Part shown: piece by piece, positions 36,113 to 45,884 of the stretch
How positions within the stretch are numbered: the first letter of the stretch is position 1
Layout: each line of letters begins with the position of its first letter
Position numbers and translations under genes: made by a program
DNA from: a bacterium
Lineage (GTDB): Bacteria > Chloroflexota > Anaerolineae > Caldilineales > Caldilineaceae
Assembly (NCBI GenBank): GCA_016124945.1
Contig: WGMT01000031.1
Span: 160,003 to 224,002 of the forward strand
Direction of reading: 5' to 3'
DNA: 64,000 nt
The notes under the pieces: model-generated
Databases searched by the model: none
Seen by the model: the letters and a program-made list of their open reading frames with translations, nothing else
Told to the model about the DNA's origin: nothing

Positions 36113-36462
36113 AATTTGCCCAGACATTGGAACACTCCCAGAGCGCGACCCGCGACGCGCTCACGTCAACAGTCCTCCCCCCGCTTCTTTTCTGCGGGGG
36201 GAGTTAGAGGGGGGTCGAGCTACCTACACATTCATTTTGGACAACGCCCGGAACTGGCCGAGCGTTTTGTGAAGAAGATGGGGATTGGTGATTAGGGACT
36301 GGGGATAGGAGGCGCAGCGGACTCTGCTTAATGTGCCTATGGTTGTCCACAAGCGATATTTGACCGCGGCGGTCGGCGCGATTAAGCGATTTCAGAACGT
36401 CTACCCTATCCCCCAGCCCCCGATCCCTAATCCCCAGTCACCAACCAAAAGGACAACACAAC
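36084..36462. other. repeat-filled gap between cobC and binding lipoprotein gene
   Basis: Holds the dispersed repeat tail, a strong hairpin CTCCCCCCGC/GCGGGGGGAG (36175-36203) and a long inverted repeat (36280-36432). I see no gene in it. Confidence 0.6.
36280..36432. repeat. inverted repeat, GGGATTG/GGGACTG heptads
   Basis: Left arm 36280-36308 (GGGATTG, GTGATTA, GGGACTG, GGGATAG) is largely complementary to 36406-36432 (CTATCCCCCAGCCC and CCCTAATCCCCAGTCACC words). The loop of about 100 bases is unique sequence. Confidence 0.85.
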
Positions 36463-37686
36463 ATGAAACAAATCCTGATCCTCACCCTCCTTACCCTAGC
36501 GTTGACCGGCTGTGTTCTGCCCGCGCCGGTAGCCCTGCAACCCGTTGCACCAGTGATGGACGGGTCCACACCGCCCACGGAAAACCTCACCGGCTGTGTA
36601 GACAGCTTCGATGCAGAAATCGACTACTTCCCACAGAAGGTGCAGCCGGAACACGCCGCCGGTTGGACGGTGGAATACCACAATCACTATAAAGTGCTCA
36701 CGCTGCTCGATCCGTGGGCCGAGGCGGAACTGTTCTTCCAGTACGTCCTTGTGCAGTGTGGCACGCCTGCGCCCGAAGGTTACCCCGACGCCGCCGTAAT
36801 CGAGATCCCTGTGCAGCGGGTGGCGGTGCTCACGTCCACCGAACTGCCCCATCTTAATGCGCTGGCCGTATTGGATCGACTGGTGGCGGTGGAGGAGTTC
36901 GACTACGTCAACACACCGGCGGTGCGAGAATTGATTGACGGCGGCGCGCTTCAGGAAGTGGGCGGCGGCGCCGATGTCAACGTGGAAATGCTCATTGATT
37001 TAACGCCAGATCTCGTGGTCACCTTTGCCTACGGCAACCCTGACTTCGACGCCCATCCTAAACTGATCGAAGCTGGGCTGCCGGTGGTCCTCAACGCCGG
37101 GTATATGGAGACCACACCGCTGGGTCGCTCCGAATGGGTGAAGGTGACGGCGCTCTTCTTCAACGCTGAGGACCGCGCCACGTCCGTCTTCACCGAGATT
37201 GCCGCACAGTACGCCGAGATGGCCAAACTGGCCGCTGCGGTGATGGAGCGCCCCACGGTGCTCGTGGGCATCGCCCGCGGCGATGGTTGGCGTGTCCCTG
37301 GCGGGGGCAGCTACTTCGCCCGCTACATTGCCGACGCCGGCGGCGCCTACCTGTGGGCCGATAACGACGCCACCGGCAGCCTGCCCCTCGACTTTGAAGT
37401 CGTCTTCGACCGCGCCCGCGACGCCGATTTCTGGATTCCCAATACCGGTACCTGGTTCACCCTGGCGGACGTAGCCGCCGCCGACGAACGCTACACCGAG
37501 TTCGCACCGTATACCAACGCCACCCTCTACAACAACAACGCCAATCTCAATGAATGGGGCGGCAACGACTACTGGGAAACCGGCGTCGCCAATCCCCACC
37601 TCGTCCTGGCGGATTTGCTCAAGATTTTTCATCCCGATCTACTGCCCGATCATGAGTTGATCTGGTTTCAGCAGTTGACGGATTAG
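36463..37686 (+). CDS. ABC-type cobalamin/iron substrate-binding lipoprotein
   Basis: A 407-residue lipoprotein: signal peptide with lipobox LTGC (Cys near 17). An N-terminal segment (WTVEYHNHYKVLTLLDPWAEAELFFQYVLVQCG) precedes the PBP III-class domain (VQRVAVLTSTELPHLNALAVLDRLVAVEEF, LIDLTPDLVVTFAYG). The family (BtuF/FhuD type) captures corrinoids or ferric siderophores and hands them to an ABC permease. Its place between cobC and cobQ suggests a corrinoid; no permease is adjacent, so this remains inference. Confidence 0.8.
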   Translation: MKQILILTLLTLALTGCVLPAPVALQPVAPVMDGSTPPTENLTGCVDSFDAEIDYFPQKVQPEHAAGWTVEYHNHYKVLTLLDPWAEAELFFQYVLVQCGTPAPEGYPDAAVIEIPVQRVAVLTSTELPHLNALAVLDRLVAVEEFDYVNTPAVRELIDGGALQEVGGGADVNVEMLIDLTPDLVVTFAYGNPDFDAHPKLIEAGLPVVLNAGYMETTPLGRSEWVKVTALFFNAEDRATSVFTEIAAQYAEMAKLAAAVMERPTVLVGIARGDGWRVPGGGSYFARYIADAGGAYLWADNDATGSLPLDFEVVFDRARDADFWIPNTGTWFTLADVAAADERYTEFAPYTNATLYNNNANLNEWGGNDYWETGVANPHLVLADLLKIFHPDLLPDHELIWFQQLTD

Positions 37687-37720
37687 GAATGAATATCGTG
37701 AAGGAATGAATATCGTGAAG
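37687..37720 (+). repeat. 17-bp direct repeat
   Basis: Two exact copies of GAATGAATATCGTGAAG directly after the lipoprotein gene. Confidence 0.85.
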
Positions 37721-37730
37721 GAATGAGAGA

Positions 37731-37793
37731 GATTAGGCGATTGGACGATTACAGATCCTGGAAAGGATCCCTAATCGCTCAATTGCCTAATCC
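37731..37793. repeat. inverted repeat before cobQ
   Basis: GATTAGGCGATTGGACGATT-type left arm (37731-37750) and AATCGCTCAATTGCCTAATCC-type right arm (from 37773), with AGATCC/GGATCC near the centre. Confidence 0.8.
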
Positions 37794-37845
37794 TTACTGC
37801 ACAACCAACGTTGCAGTTATCGAGGAATAATCACCTGGAGATCCC

Positions 37846-39357
37846 ATGTCCCATTCACTGATGCTGCTAGGCACACACTCCAGCGCGGGGAAGAGCCTGC
37901 TGGTGACGGCGTTCTGCCGCATTCTGGCGCGGCGGGGGGTGCGGGTGGCCCCGTTCAAGGCGCAGAACATGAGCAACAACGCCGGCGTCACCCCCGAAGG
38001 CGGCGAGATGGGGCGGGCGCAGATCGTGCAGGCTGAGGCCGCCGGCCTCTTCCCGCATACCGACATGAACCCGGTGCTGCTCAAGCCCGAAGGTAACCGG
38101 CGCAGCCAGGTGGTGCTCAACGGCCGCGTGGACGGTCACATCGAGGCTGCCAACTGGCTGTCGATGAAGGATCGGCTGTGGGGCGAAGTTACTGCGGCCT
38201 ATGATCGGCTGGCGGCGCGCTACGATGTGATCATGCTCGAAGGCGCGGGCAGCCCGGCGGAGATCAACCTTAAGGCGGGTGACATTGTCAACCTGCGCAT
38301 GGCCCGGCACGCCGACGCGCCCTGCCTGCTCGTGGGCGACATCGACCGCGGCGGCGTCTTTGCGGCGCTGGCCGGCACCCTGCTCTTGCTCGATCCCGAA
38401 GAACGCGCCCAGATCAGCGGCTTCCTCATCAACAAGTTCCGCGGTGATCCAGCGTTGCTGGGCGACGGGCTGGCCATGCTCCAGGCCAAAGCCTTTGGCG
38501 TGCCCACACTGGGCGTCGTCCCCTACGTGCCCGATCTGCGCATCGCCGACGAGGACGCTGTCGCCCTCGATTCGGGGCAGCGCGCCGCCGTTGCGCCCAA
38601 GCGCGGCCAACGTGAGATCGCGGTGATCCATCTGCCACATGTAGCCAACTTCGACGAGTTCGACGCGCTGGACGCCGAGCCGGGGGTCTGCCTGCGCTAC
38701 GTCCGCCGCGCTGAGGATCTGGGGAATCCTGCCGCCATCATCCTGCCCGGCACCAAGGTGACGTTGGCCGATCTGGGCTGGCTGCGCACGTTGGGGCTGG
38801 ATCAGGCGATTCTGGCCGCGCAGGCACATGGCAGCGCCGTGGTGGGCATCTGTGGTGGCTATCAACTGCTGGGAACCTGGCTGGCCGATCCGACGGGGGC
38901 GGAAGGACCGGCGGGTAACGCCGCGCCTGGGCTGGGCCTGCTGCCGGTGACCACCGAGTTCACCCGCCACAAGCAGACGCACCAGGCGATCCTGGCGCGG
39001 GAGGGCGAACAGTTGCGCGGCTACGAGATCCACACCGGCGAAACGTCCTTGGCCGAGGATGCGTTGCCCTTCGGCGTCATCATCCAACGCAGCGGCGCGC
39101 CAGTGACCGTCCTTGACGGCGCGATGCGTGAAGACGGGCGCGTCTGGGGCACCTATCTACACGGCATCTTCGAGAACGACGACTTCCGTCACCGTTGGCT
39201 GCGTGGGTTGGGCTGGCAGGGAGAGTTTGTCTCCACCACGGCGTTGCGTCAGGCTGAATATGACCGGCTGGCCGACGTGGTGGAGGGTGCGCTGGATTGG
39301 GCGGGGATCGAACGGCTGTTGGTACAGAGCAGCGAGACAAGCCATTGCGATCCCTGA
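37846..39357 (+). CDS. cobQ: cobyric acid synthase CobQ/CbiP
   Basis: A 503-residue enzyme. The N-terminal domain is a dethiobiotin synthetase-like ATP-binding domain ([60 protein letters not shown]). The C-terminal part is a class I glutamine amidotransferase with the catalytic Cys near residue 336 in [13 protein letters not shown] and a His in [10 protein letters not shown]. It amidates adenosylcobyrinic acid a,c-diamide four times using glutamine and ATP. Last gene of the cobalamin run; it ends convergently with the ATP-grasp gene. Confidence 0.96.
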   Translation: MSHSLMLLGTHSSAGKSLLVTAFCRILARRGVRVAPFKAQNMSNNAGVTPEGGEMGRAQIVQAEAAGLFPHTDMNPVLLKPEGNRRSQVVLNGRVDGHIEAANWLSMKDRLWGEVTAAYDRLAARYDVIMLEGAGSPAEINLKAGDIVNLRMARHADAPCLLVGDIDRGGVFAALAGTLLLLDPEERAQISGFLINKFRGDPALLGDGLAMLQAKAFGVPTLGVVPYVPDLRIADEDAVALDSGQRAAVAPKRGQREIAVIHLPHVANFDEFDALDAEPGVCLRYVRRAEDLGNPAAIILPGTKVTLADLGWLRTLGLDQAILAAQAHGSAVVGICGGYQLLGTWLADPTGAEGPAGNAAPGLGLLPVTTEFTRHKQTHQAILAREGEQLRGYEIHTGETSLAEDALPFGVIIQRSGAPVTVLDGAMREDGRVWGTYLHGIFENDDFRHRWLRGLGWQGEFVSTTALRQAEYDRLADVVEGALDWAGIERLLVQSSETSHCDP

Positions 39358-39369
39358 TATTTGTACTTT

Positions 39370-40230
39370 TCACACCAACAGGTCAGAGATCACCTTAGCA
39401 AAGTGGACAGCCTGTTCGGGGGCAAAGTTGAAGTAGAGACCGGGTTCATTCAACTCCAACTCGATGAGACAGAGGTCGCCGTCGGCGGTAACGATGCCGT
39501 CGACGCGGGCGTAGAGCGGCATGACGGGCAGGTGGGTAAGGATCTGCTGAGCCTGTTGCACGATGGAGAGCGCCGGTTCCTGACGCGTGATCTCTCCTGC
39601 ATATTGGCTGTTCACCCGATACTCGCCGTGTGTGGGCCGCTTGACCACGGCATGGGAAAAGTGACCGGCAAGGAAGATCATCGACCATTCGCCGCTCACC
39701 TGAATCTCTGGCCGAAATTCCTGGATCAGCCACGCCCCATCGGCCCGCTGTGACTGTGTCTGCGCCGACCAGTCGGGCAAATCGGCCAATGTGACGCGTG
39801 CTACCAGGTGTCCACTTGCACCGGCCAACGGCTTGATCACCGCCTGTGACCAGTCCTGTCGTTGAAAGATCGGCGCTGGGTTTTCGTGCGGCGGGAGCAG
39901 ATGTGAGGTGGGGATCAAGACGCCGCGGGTTTGCAGATCAAAGAGATAGTCCTTGTGCAGATTCCAGCGCACCAGCGAGACAGGGTTGTAGACGGGCAAC
40001 GTCGCCGCTTCCACATGATCCAGCCAGGTGGTGAAGGCAGCCAGGTCGTAGTGATAGTCCCACTGGCTGCGCAAAAGGATCAGATCCGCGCTTTGGAGAC
40101 GGGTGACATCGTCCTGCCAGGTGACCGGTTCCACCACATGTCCTCGTTGGCGAAGGGCGTCGGCCACCTGGTTGTCGCTTGCCGAGATATTCGGCCATCG
40201 TTCGCAGGTGACAAATACAATGTGTGCCAT
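39370..40230 (-). CDS. ATP-grasp enzyme of unknown substrate
   Basis: A 286-residue protein resembling the RimK/glutathione synthetase ATP-grasp group: a pre-ATP-grasp start IVFVTCERWPNISASDNQVADAL, then WSQAVIKPLAGASGHLVARV (nucleotide loop), GAWLIQEFRPEIQVSGEWSMIFLAG and the metal-binding end LCLIELELNEPGLYF. It would ligate a carboxylate to an amine with ATP. It is the last gene of the long minus-strand transport cluster and two bases from the preceding methyltransferase gene. A role in building a small ligand that the transporters take up is inference. Confidence 0.75.
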   Translation of the reverse strand: MAHIVFVTCERWPNISASDNQVADALRQRGHVVEPVTWQDDVTRLQSADLILLRSQWDYHYDLAAFTTWLDHVEAATLPVYNPVSLVRWNLHKDYLFDLQTRGVLIPTSHLLPPHENPAPIFQRQDWSQAVIKPLAGASGHLVARVTLADLPDWSAQTQSQRADGAWLIQEFRPEIQVSGEWSMIFLAGHFSHAVVKRPTHGEYRVNSQYAGEITRQEPALSIVQQAQQILTHLPVMPLYARVDGIVTADGDLCLIELELNEPGLYFNFAPEQAVHFAKVISDLLV

Positions 40231-40232
40231 TG

Positions 40233-40907
40233 TTACACTTTCTGTGCCACAATCATGTATCTCGGTGAAGCGGCTACATCAGCCGTTTTCAGGTAGGCAT
40301 TCACCTGCGTCAACCAATCATTATGAGTCATGCGAAAACCAGATTGTTCCAGCAGATAGGCAATGGTGGCGCGCGTTTGTAAACATGAGAGCGGCAGATG
40401 ATCGACCAACGCATCATCCCATCCCGTACGAGACCAAAGGCCGTCAATTACAACCACTTGCCCATCTGGCTTGAGCCAGCGGTGCCAGTTTCGAAATGCC
40501 TGTAGCGGATCGTAAAAGTGACAGACCACCTGTCTGCTTACAATAAGATCGAATGTTGCCTCATCAAAAATTTCCGCCTTATGTGTATCTCCCACGAGAT
40601 AGATGATTGGGTTTGCCAAAGTCGATGCTTGTTTCGAATGCGCCTGTGCGACCATCTCCGCAGATGGATCTATGCCTACCACAGAACAACCCCAATCGGC
40701 AAACAACTGAGACAGAATACCAGTGCCTGAACCTACATCCAATACCCTCTGCCTTGCCGTCACGGCAACGGCAACGGCAACAGCGATCTCGGCGCGCCAC
40801 AAATCGCGTTCTGCGTCACCTATGCCATGCCCAGGCTCTGCGTCATAACTTGCTGCGCCACTATCATAAAGCTGGTTAATCTGTTGCTGCACAGAAAGAT
40901 CGTCCAT
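40233..40907 (-). CDS. class I SAM-dependent methyltransferase (third of three)
   Basis: A 224-residue protein. The SAM-binding motif is VLDVGSGTGILSQLFADWG, and motif II is VVGIDPSAEMV. The N-terminal ASYDAEPGHG stretch is shared with the paralog at 45885-46607. It lies 15 bases from the GNAT gene and two bases from the ATP-grasp gene on the same strand. The methyl acceptor is unknown. Confidence 0.85.
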   Translation of the reverse strand: MDDLSVQQQINQLYDSGAASYDAEPGHGIGDAERDLWRAEIAVAVAVAVTARQRVLDVGSGTGILSQLFADWGCSVVGIDPSAEMVAQAHSKQASTLANPIIYLVGDTHKAEIFDEATFDLIVSRQVVCHFYDPLQAFRNWHRWLKPDGQVVVIDGLWSRTGWDDALVDHLPLSCLQTRATIAYLLEQSGFRMTHNDWLTQVNAYLKTADVAASPRYMIVAQKV

Positions 40908-40922
40908 GTCTATATCCTGGGT

Positions 40923-42206
40923 TTATCCCAGACTCCACACCTGAGAGGGCGCTTTGGGCCACAATATGTCTACCAGCACACGGGCCGGCTCGTTGTGGGC
41001 GAGGCAATCGGCAAAAGCGCCGGCCAGTTCGACAAAGGATCGATGGCCCAATAATGTCTGATAAAAGGTCAAATCGGGAAAGGAGAGATCGGCCTGATCG
41101 ACATTGGGTTTCTGCCACGGGAGGAGATCAACCAGTCGTCCGCCTTCCCACTTCAAAATCAAGCCGCTACGGTAGAAATTGAGCCGCAATTCACCCGAAT
41201 AGCTCGCTGCAATGGACCGGGCCAGGCGGTCCTCTAGCACAGGGACAATCTGCCGCACAAAGAGCGCCGGATCAGGGATGCGAATGTAGAAAGTCGCTGC
41301 CGGTTCCACCTGTGCAAGTCTTTGTGGAAAGACGCGGTAGAGCGGGTGATCCGTGCCAAGCCAGCAGCCGATTTTGCGGATTGCCGGATCTACGGTGGAG
41401 AGATGTTGCCAGATCACCGGTGCAACAGCAAGCCAGTTGACACCTTCAGCCAATTCGCAGCGCGACAGCCAGAGCAATTCGCCGTGCGGTTTGGGATGAC
41501 GAGCGAAAAAACCAACCGGCGTCCCTTCGTCTGTTTCAATCATGAAGAGGAGCCGCCGAAAGACGTTGAGTTCTCCCCGTCCATCCAGTTCCAGCCGCCA
41601 GAGGGCGTCATCCCGTTGTACACTGAGCAGAGAGCGACGCTGCCCAACGCGGTCGAAGGCGGCGATCTGCGGTAGATCGTCTACTGTGGCGGGGCGAATG
41701 TGATGGCGACCTTCTGTGATCGGCGTTTCGACAATATCCTGGCAGGCGTAGCCGATCCGCCCTCCGCCCCAGGAAAGGGCCAGTTCGTAGCCAAATTGAC
41801 GGTAGTAGTTAGGGATACCGCCAATCACCTGGAGCAGATGGCCGCGACGTTCACTTTCGGCGTGCAAATCTTCGATCTGCAACCGAACCAGGCCCAGACG
41901 TCGGTAATCTGGGTGGGTGCCCACAAATTCGATCTGCCCCACCCCAAACTCGCTCTCCCCATATTGCCAGCGCTGCGACAAAAGCGCGCAGGTGGAGACG
42001 ATTTCGCCTGTAGTGAGATCGTCGATCACCGTCCAATCGGAAGGGCGTACAATAGGGTGCGAACCGTCGAGCCAGGAGCGGGCGCGCTCGGCAATGGCAT
42101 GGCCGGGATGTCCTGGCGAACCATGGACCAATGCTTTAAACCGGGTCAGCGTTTCGATGTCTGCTGGGGTTGCCCGACGCATTCGAAAGTTGTCGCCAAG
42201 TCTCAT
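40923..42206 (-). CDS. GNAT family N-acetyltransferase (Eis-like)
   Basis: A 427-residue protein: GNAT fold in the N-terminal 150 residues, with acetyl-CoA-binding VGTHPDYRRLGLVRLQIEDLH, a second half that resembles the degenerate second acyltransferase and sterol-carrier-like domain of Eis-type enzymes, and no signal peptide. It acetylates an amine. It starts 47 bases after the DppC-like gene in the transport cluster. Confidence 0.75.
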   Translation of the reverse strand: MRLGDNFRMRRATPADIETLTRFKALVHGSPGHPGHAIAERARSWLDGSHPIVRPSDWTVIDDLTTGEIVSTCALLSQRWQYGESEFGVGQIEFVGTHPDYRRLGLVRLQIEDLHAESERRGHLLQVIGGIPNYYRQFGYELALSWGGGRIGYACQDIVETPITEGRHHIRPATVDDLPQIAAFDRVGQRRSLLSVQRDDALWRLELDGRGELNVFRRLLFMIETDEGTPVGFFARHPKPHGELLWLSRCELAEGVNWLAVAPVIWQHLSTVDPAIRKIGCWLGTDHPLYRVFPQRLAQVEPAATFYIRIPDPALFVRQIVPVLEDRLARSIAASYSGELRLNFYRSGLILKWEGGRLVDLLPWQKPNVDQADLSFPDLTFYQTLLGHRSFVELAGAFADCLAHNEPARVLVDILWPKAPSQVWSLG

Positions 42207-42253
42207 AAGGCTGGATGCTTTCTACAGAGATAAGCCATTACAGAGATAAGCCC

Positions 42254-43168
42254 CTAACGGTGCTTTCTTTGTAGCGGATCGAGCCGTTGGGTCAAAATCT
42301 GACCGATGAGGGTGACACTCAACGCGGTGACAAAGATCGCCAGCGCCGGCGTCAACAGGAGCAGGGGCGCACGCTGCATGTAGGGCTGTGCTTCGGCCAG
42401 CATGGCACCCCAATCAGGGGTGGGTGGCTGGACGCCGATGCCCAGGTACGAAAGGCCGGCGATGGTCAGCAGCGTATGGCCAAAGCGGAGGAAACTGGTG
42501 GCAAGGATGGGTCCGCTGATGTTGGGGAGGACATGACGCAGCAGCAGCCGTCGAGTGGGCACGCCCGTGGCGACTGCTGCTTCGATGAATGGGCGCGCCA
42601 GCACGTCAAGCGTCAAGGCGCGGGCCAGGCGGGCATAGGTCGTCCACCCGGTGAGGGTCAACGCCAGCAACAGTGTGCCGAAACTCGCCTCCAACAGCGC
42701 CGCAATGATCAGCGCCACCACAAGATAGGGGAAGGCGACCAACACGTCCACAAGGCGCATGGTCACCTCGTCGAACAAGCCACCGACGCGCGCGGCCAGT
42801 ACGCCGACGGCAACGCCCACGCCGCCTGTCACCAGCACAGCCAGCGCCGAAAGCAGCAGAGAAGATCGCCCCCCGTATAGTACACGCGAGAGCACGTCGC
42901 GTCCCAGGTGATCAGCGCCCAGCGGATAGAGCGCCGACGGTGGCTGCAGCCGCGCCGAAAGCACCTGCACGTTGGGATCTTGGGGCGTCAGCCAAGGCGC
43001 GCAGACCGTCACCAGCACCAACGCCAACAGGATCACGCCCATCACCAGCAAACCAAGCGGTTGCCGCCGCCGCGGAGACGACGGCAGAGCGTCCATCCTT
43101 GCCGGAGCAGGGGCAAGCGCAGTCGGCAATCTTCTCTTTTCGGCTGAAACGACTTCACTTGAAAGCAT
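42254..43168 (-). CDS. DppC/OppC-type ABC permease (second set)
   Basis: A 304-residue permease with about six transmembrane helices and the binding-protein-dependent transport loop (GVPTRRLLLRHVLPNISGPILATSF), preceded by QVLSARLQPPSALYPLGADHLGRDVLSRVLYGGRSSLL, the typical DppC/NikC motif. It pairs with the DppB-type permease upstream. Its start overlaps a 61-residue ORF by 14 bases. Confidence 0.92.
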   Translation of the reverse strand: MLSSEVVSAEKRRLPTALAPAPARMDALPSSPRRRQPLGLLVMGVILLALVLVTVCAPWLTPQDPNVQVLSARLQPPSALYPLGADHLGRDVLSRVLYGGRSSLLLSALAVLVTGGVGVAVGVLAARVGGLFDEVTMRLVDVLVAFPYLVVALIIAALLEASFGTLLLALTLTGWTTYARLARALTLDVLARPFIEAAVATGVPTRRLLLRHVLPNISGPILATSFLRFGHTLLTIAGLSYLGIGVQPPTPDWGAMLAEAQPYMQRAPLLLLTPALAIFVTALSVTLIGQILTQRLDPLQRKHR

Positions 43169-43340
43169 AGATGCTAATCACCTTGGGATTCTGTTGGTAA
43201 ACCGGTTGTGACGAGAAAATGGTCTCGAAGCGGAAGTACTGCGGTTGGTAACCGCAGCTACGACAGACGAGACAATCCCCTATCTCGTAGGTTACGCTAC
43301 CAGCGTGACGGGCCTGCTCGACGAGTTCACTAACTGTCAC
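43155..43340 (-). CDS. small CxxCxxC protein nested between permease genes
   Basis: A 61-residue frame from a GTG that overlaps the DppB stop by four bases (GTGA) and ends 14 bases inside the DppC gene, so it is translationally coupled on both sides. Sequence: helix TVSELVEQARHAG, then Cys23-x2-Cys26-x2-Cys29 (CLVCRSC), then GYQPQYFRFETIFSSQP. I do not recognise a family. The Cys triad could bind metal, suitable for a metal-importer operon. Confirming it needs homologs. Confidence 0.5.
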   Translation of the reverse strand: MTVSELVEQARHAGSVTYEIGDCLVCRSCGYQPQYFRFETIFSSQPVYQQNPKVISIYAFK

Positions 43341-44269
43341 CCGCGCATAGACGGATTCAGCCACAGGTAGATCACATCGGTCAACGTGCTGATGGCCACG
43401 GCCAGGCATACCAGCAGGAGCAGGCCGGCTTGCAGCAGCAGCAGATCACCGGCGATGACGGCGTCGTAGAGGATGCGGCCCAGCCCAGGCACGGCGAAGA
43501 TGACCTCCACAATTACCGAACCGCCCAGCAAGCCCGCCAGCCAGAGCGTCACCAGGGTGGTCACTGGGATCAGGGCGTTGCGCAGGGCATGACGGTAGAG
43601 CAGCGTGCGGTTGCTCAGCCCTTTGGCGCGGGCGGTGCGCATGTAGTCGGCCTGGTAGACGTCGAGGAGGGCGGCGCGGGTGGCCTGGGCGAAGTAGGCC
43701 AACGGCGCAGGGAGCAGCGTCAACACCGGCAACACAAGGAAGAACGGTCCACGCCAGCCTGCCGAGGGCAGCCACCCCAGCCAGAGAGCGAAGATCAAGA
43801 TCAGCAGCGGCCCCAGCACATACTGCGGCACAGCGATCCCGGCCTGGCACACGACGGTGATCAGCATGTCGAGCCACGATCCTGGGCGGCGGGCTGCCAG
43901 GATTCCCAACGGCAAGGAGAGCAAGAGCGCCAGCAGCAGCGTCGTCACTGTAAGCAGCGCCGTCACCTGCAAGCCGCGCCCTAAGATCTCGCCGACAGGC
44001 GCGCGGCTGACATAGGAAAGACCCAGTTCGCCGCGCGCCACATCACTGATCCAGGTGAGATATTGGCCGGCCAATGTGCGATCCAGCCCAAGATCGCTGC
44101 GTAGTTGCGCCACCGCCGCCGCGTCGATTGTCCGCTCGCCGATACGGGCGCGGATGATCGACATCGTGGGATCAATGCCGGTGAGGTAGGGCAGCAGAAA
44201 GATCAATACCGATGTCACAAAGAGCACCACCGGCAACCCCACCAGGCGACGCAACAAGGCGCTTTGCAT
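43337..44269 (-). CDS. DppB/OppB-type ABC permease (second set)
   Basis: A 310-residue six-helix permease. Conserved DppB features: the N-terminal RLVGLPVVLFVTSVLIFLLPYL, the long extracytoplasmic loop (DPTMSIIRARIGERTIDAAAVAQL), RTARAKGLSNRTLLYRHALRNALIPVTTLVTLW (transport-inner-membrane loop), and DPRIRG-like end. Thirteen bases downstream of its binding-protein gene. Confidence 0.92.
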   Translation of the reverse strand: MQSALLRRLVGLPVVLFVTSVLIFLLPYLTGIDPTMSIIRARIGERTIDAAAVAQLRSDLGLDRTLAGQYLTWISDVARGELGLSYVSRAPVGEILGRGLQVTALLTVTTLLLALLLSLPLGILAARRPGSWLDMLITVVCQAGIAVPQYVLGPLLILIFALWLGWLPSAGWRGPFFLVLPVLTLLPAPLAYFAQATRAALLDVYQADYMRTARAKGLSNRTLLYRHALRNALIPVTTLVTLWLAGLLGGSVIVEVIFAVPGLGRILYDAVIAGDLLLLQAGLLLLVCLAVAISTLTDVIYLWLNPSMRG

Positions 44270-44282
44270 GATGAGTGTGCCT

Positions 44283-45833
44283 TTAGCGTGTCAGATCCAG
44301 TTCGGGCGTCAACAGGTATTGGCCGAGCAGGTGCGGCTGGTAGTTGACCACGCCCGCACGATGACCGTAGATCTGTACCGTATAGTCCGTCCAGATTGAG
44401 ACGACGTCGTCGACCACAATGGTCTGTTGGATCTGGCGATAGAGGTCATAGCGCGCTGCCGGATCGGCCAGGCCGCGTGCTTCGGCCAGTAGGGCGTCGA
44501 CCTCGGGGTTGCAGTAGGCGTTGAGGTTGTAGGATCCTTCGCAACCGTAGTCGGCCTGCAAGAAGCCTTCAGGATCGTGGTTGTCGAGCAGGTGATTGCG
44601 TGAGACGATGAAGATGTCGAACTCCTCGGCCAGAACCGACGGCTCGAGGACGTTGTAGGGCGCAATGCGCACTTCGGCAGCGATGCCCACGTTGGTCAGC
44701 ATCTGCTGCACCGCCACCGCCGTCGGCGGCAGATTGGCGCGCGTCGGGTAGGTCCACAAGTTCACTTGTAGCTCGCCCTCCGCGTAACCGGCCTCCGTCA
44801 ACAGTGCCTTCGACAGTTCGGGATCAAAGGTATCGGCGGTGAGATCGGCGTTGACCCAGACTTCGTTGGGCGCGAACGGACCGGCGGCAGGCGCGCCTAC
44901 CCCTTCCAACACAGCATCGACAATGGCCTGTTTGTCGATGGCGTGAAGCACGGCGCGGCGCACGCGCACATCAGACATTGGCCCCTGGCTGTTGTTTAGA
45001 TAGAGTGTGGTGGTGCGCGGCTGTGGCAGGCGAATAATGTTGATATCCCCATCCGCCTCAAGCATTGGCAGTTGTGGAATCGGTAGCTGCTGGGCGATGT
45101 CCACTTCGCCGGTGCGCAGCATGGTGGCTCGGCTTTCGGCGTCAACCGCGGCCAGCATTGTCACCTCGTCAATGTTCACCGGCCCACCCCAGTATGTCTC
45201 ATTCTTGCGCAGCGTGGCGCTCTGCATGGGCACATCTTCCACCAGCACAAACGGGCCGGTACCGGTACCGAAGACGTTGGGCGGTGTGGTGTCGTAGGCG
45301 GCAGGGGCCAGGATCGAAAAACTGGGCGACGTTAAACGTTTGGGCAGCAGCACGTCCGGCTCAACTGTGGTGATGACGACAGTGCGCGCATCAACGGCCT
45401 CGATGGTGCTGATATTCTCAGGTGAAAAGCCACGTGGCGGTGTTTCGGCCCCCAGCAGATAGGTGAAGGCCGTCACCACGGCATCTGCCGTCAACGCTTC
45501 GCCATTGTGAAAGGTAACACCGTCGCGCAGGGTGAAGGACCACTGGTTGGCGTCCACCTGTGTCCACGATTCAGCCAGCCAGGGCTCCACCTCGCCGACA
45601 AAGTTGATCCAGATCAACGGTTCGACTGCGCCCCACGACGTGAGCGCGAAGGAGTCGTCGGTTTCAATGGCGTACCCGGCATCGGGCCAGAAAGTCTCGG
45701 CGATGGTAAGTTGTTTTGGGCCGTCCACGGTGGTGGTCACCGGTTCGGTGGGCAGGCCGACTGGGGCCACACAGGCCGCCAGCAGCAGGCTGAACAAGAC
45801 GATTGGTAGCAACCGCAACTGTCTAAAATGCAT
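44283..45833 (-). CDS. family 5 solute-binding lipoprotein (nickel/dipeptide type, second set)
   Basis: A 516-residue SBP_bac_5 protein, lipobox LLAACV near residue 20. Family markers: the WTQVDANQWSFTLRDGVTFHNGEALTADAVV segment and RAVLHAIDKQAIVDAVLEGVGAPA. It recognises a peptide, a metal chelate or nickel. It follows a methyltransferase gene and precedes DppB/DppC-type permeases in the same operon. Confidence 0.92.
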   Translation of the reverse strand: MHFRQLRLLPIVLFSLLLAACVAPVGLPTEPVTTTVDGPKQLTIAETFWPDAGYAIETDDSFALTSWGAVEPLIWINFVGEVEPWLAESWTQVDANQWSFTLRDGVTFHNGEALTADAVVTAFTYLLGAETPPRGFSPENISTIEAVDARTVVITTVEPDVLLPKRLTSPSFSILAPAAYDTTPPNVFGTGTGPFVLVEDVPMQSATLRKNETYWGGPVNIDEVTMLAAVDAESRATMLRTGEVDIAQQLPIPQLPMLEADGDINIIRLPQPRTTTLYLNNSQGPMSDVRVRRAVLHAIDKQAIVDAVLEGVGAPAAGPFAPNEVWVNADLTADTFDPELSKALLTEAGYAEGELQVNLWTYPTRANLPPTAVAVQQMLTNVGIAAEVRIAPYNVLEPSVLAEEFDIFIVSRNHLLDNHDPEGFLQADYGCEGSYNLNAYCNPEVDALLAEARGLADPAARYDLYRQIQQTIVVDDVVSIWTDYTVQIYGHRAGVVNYQPHLLGQYLLTPELDLTR

Positions 45834-45850
45834 GACGATGGTTCTCCATA

Positions 45851-45883
45851 AAGTACGTGAAGGTTGAAAGTACGTGAAGGTTG
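45851..45883. repeat. 17-bp direct repeat before binding-protein gene
   Basis: Two copies of AAGTACGTGAAGGTTG (45851-45866 and 45868-45883) in the 51-base gap between the methyltransferase and binding-protein genes. Confidence 0.8.
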
Positions 45884-45884
45884 G

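Noticed and set aside
37867..39087. Minus-strand frame of 406 codons opposite cobQ
   Set aside because: Antisense of cobQ, composition typical of a shadow.
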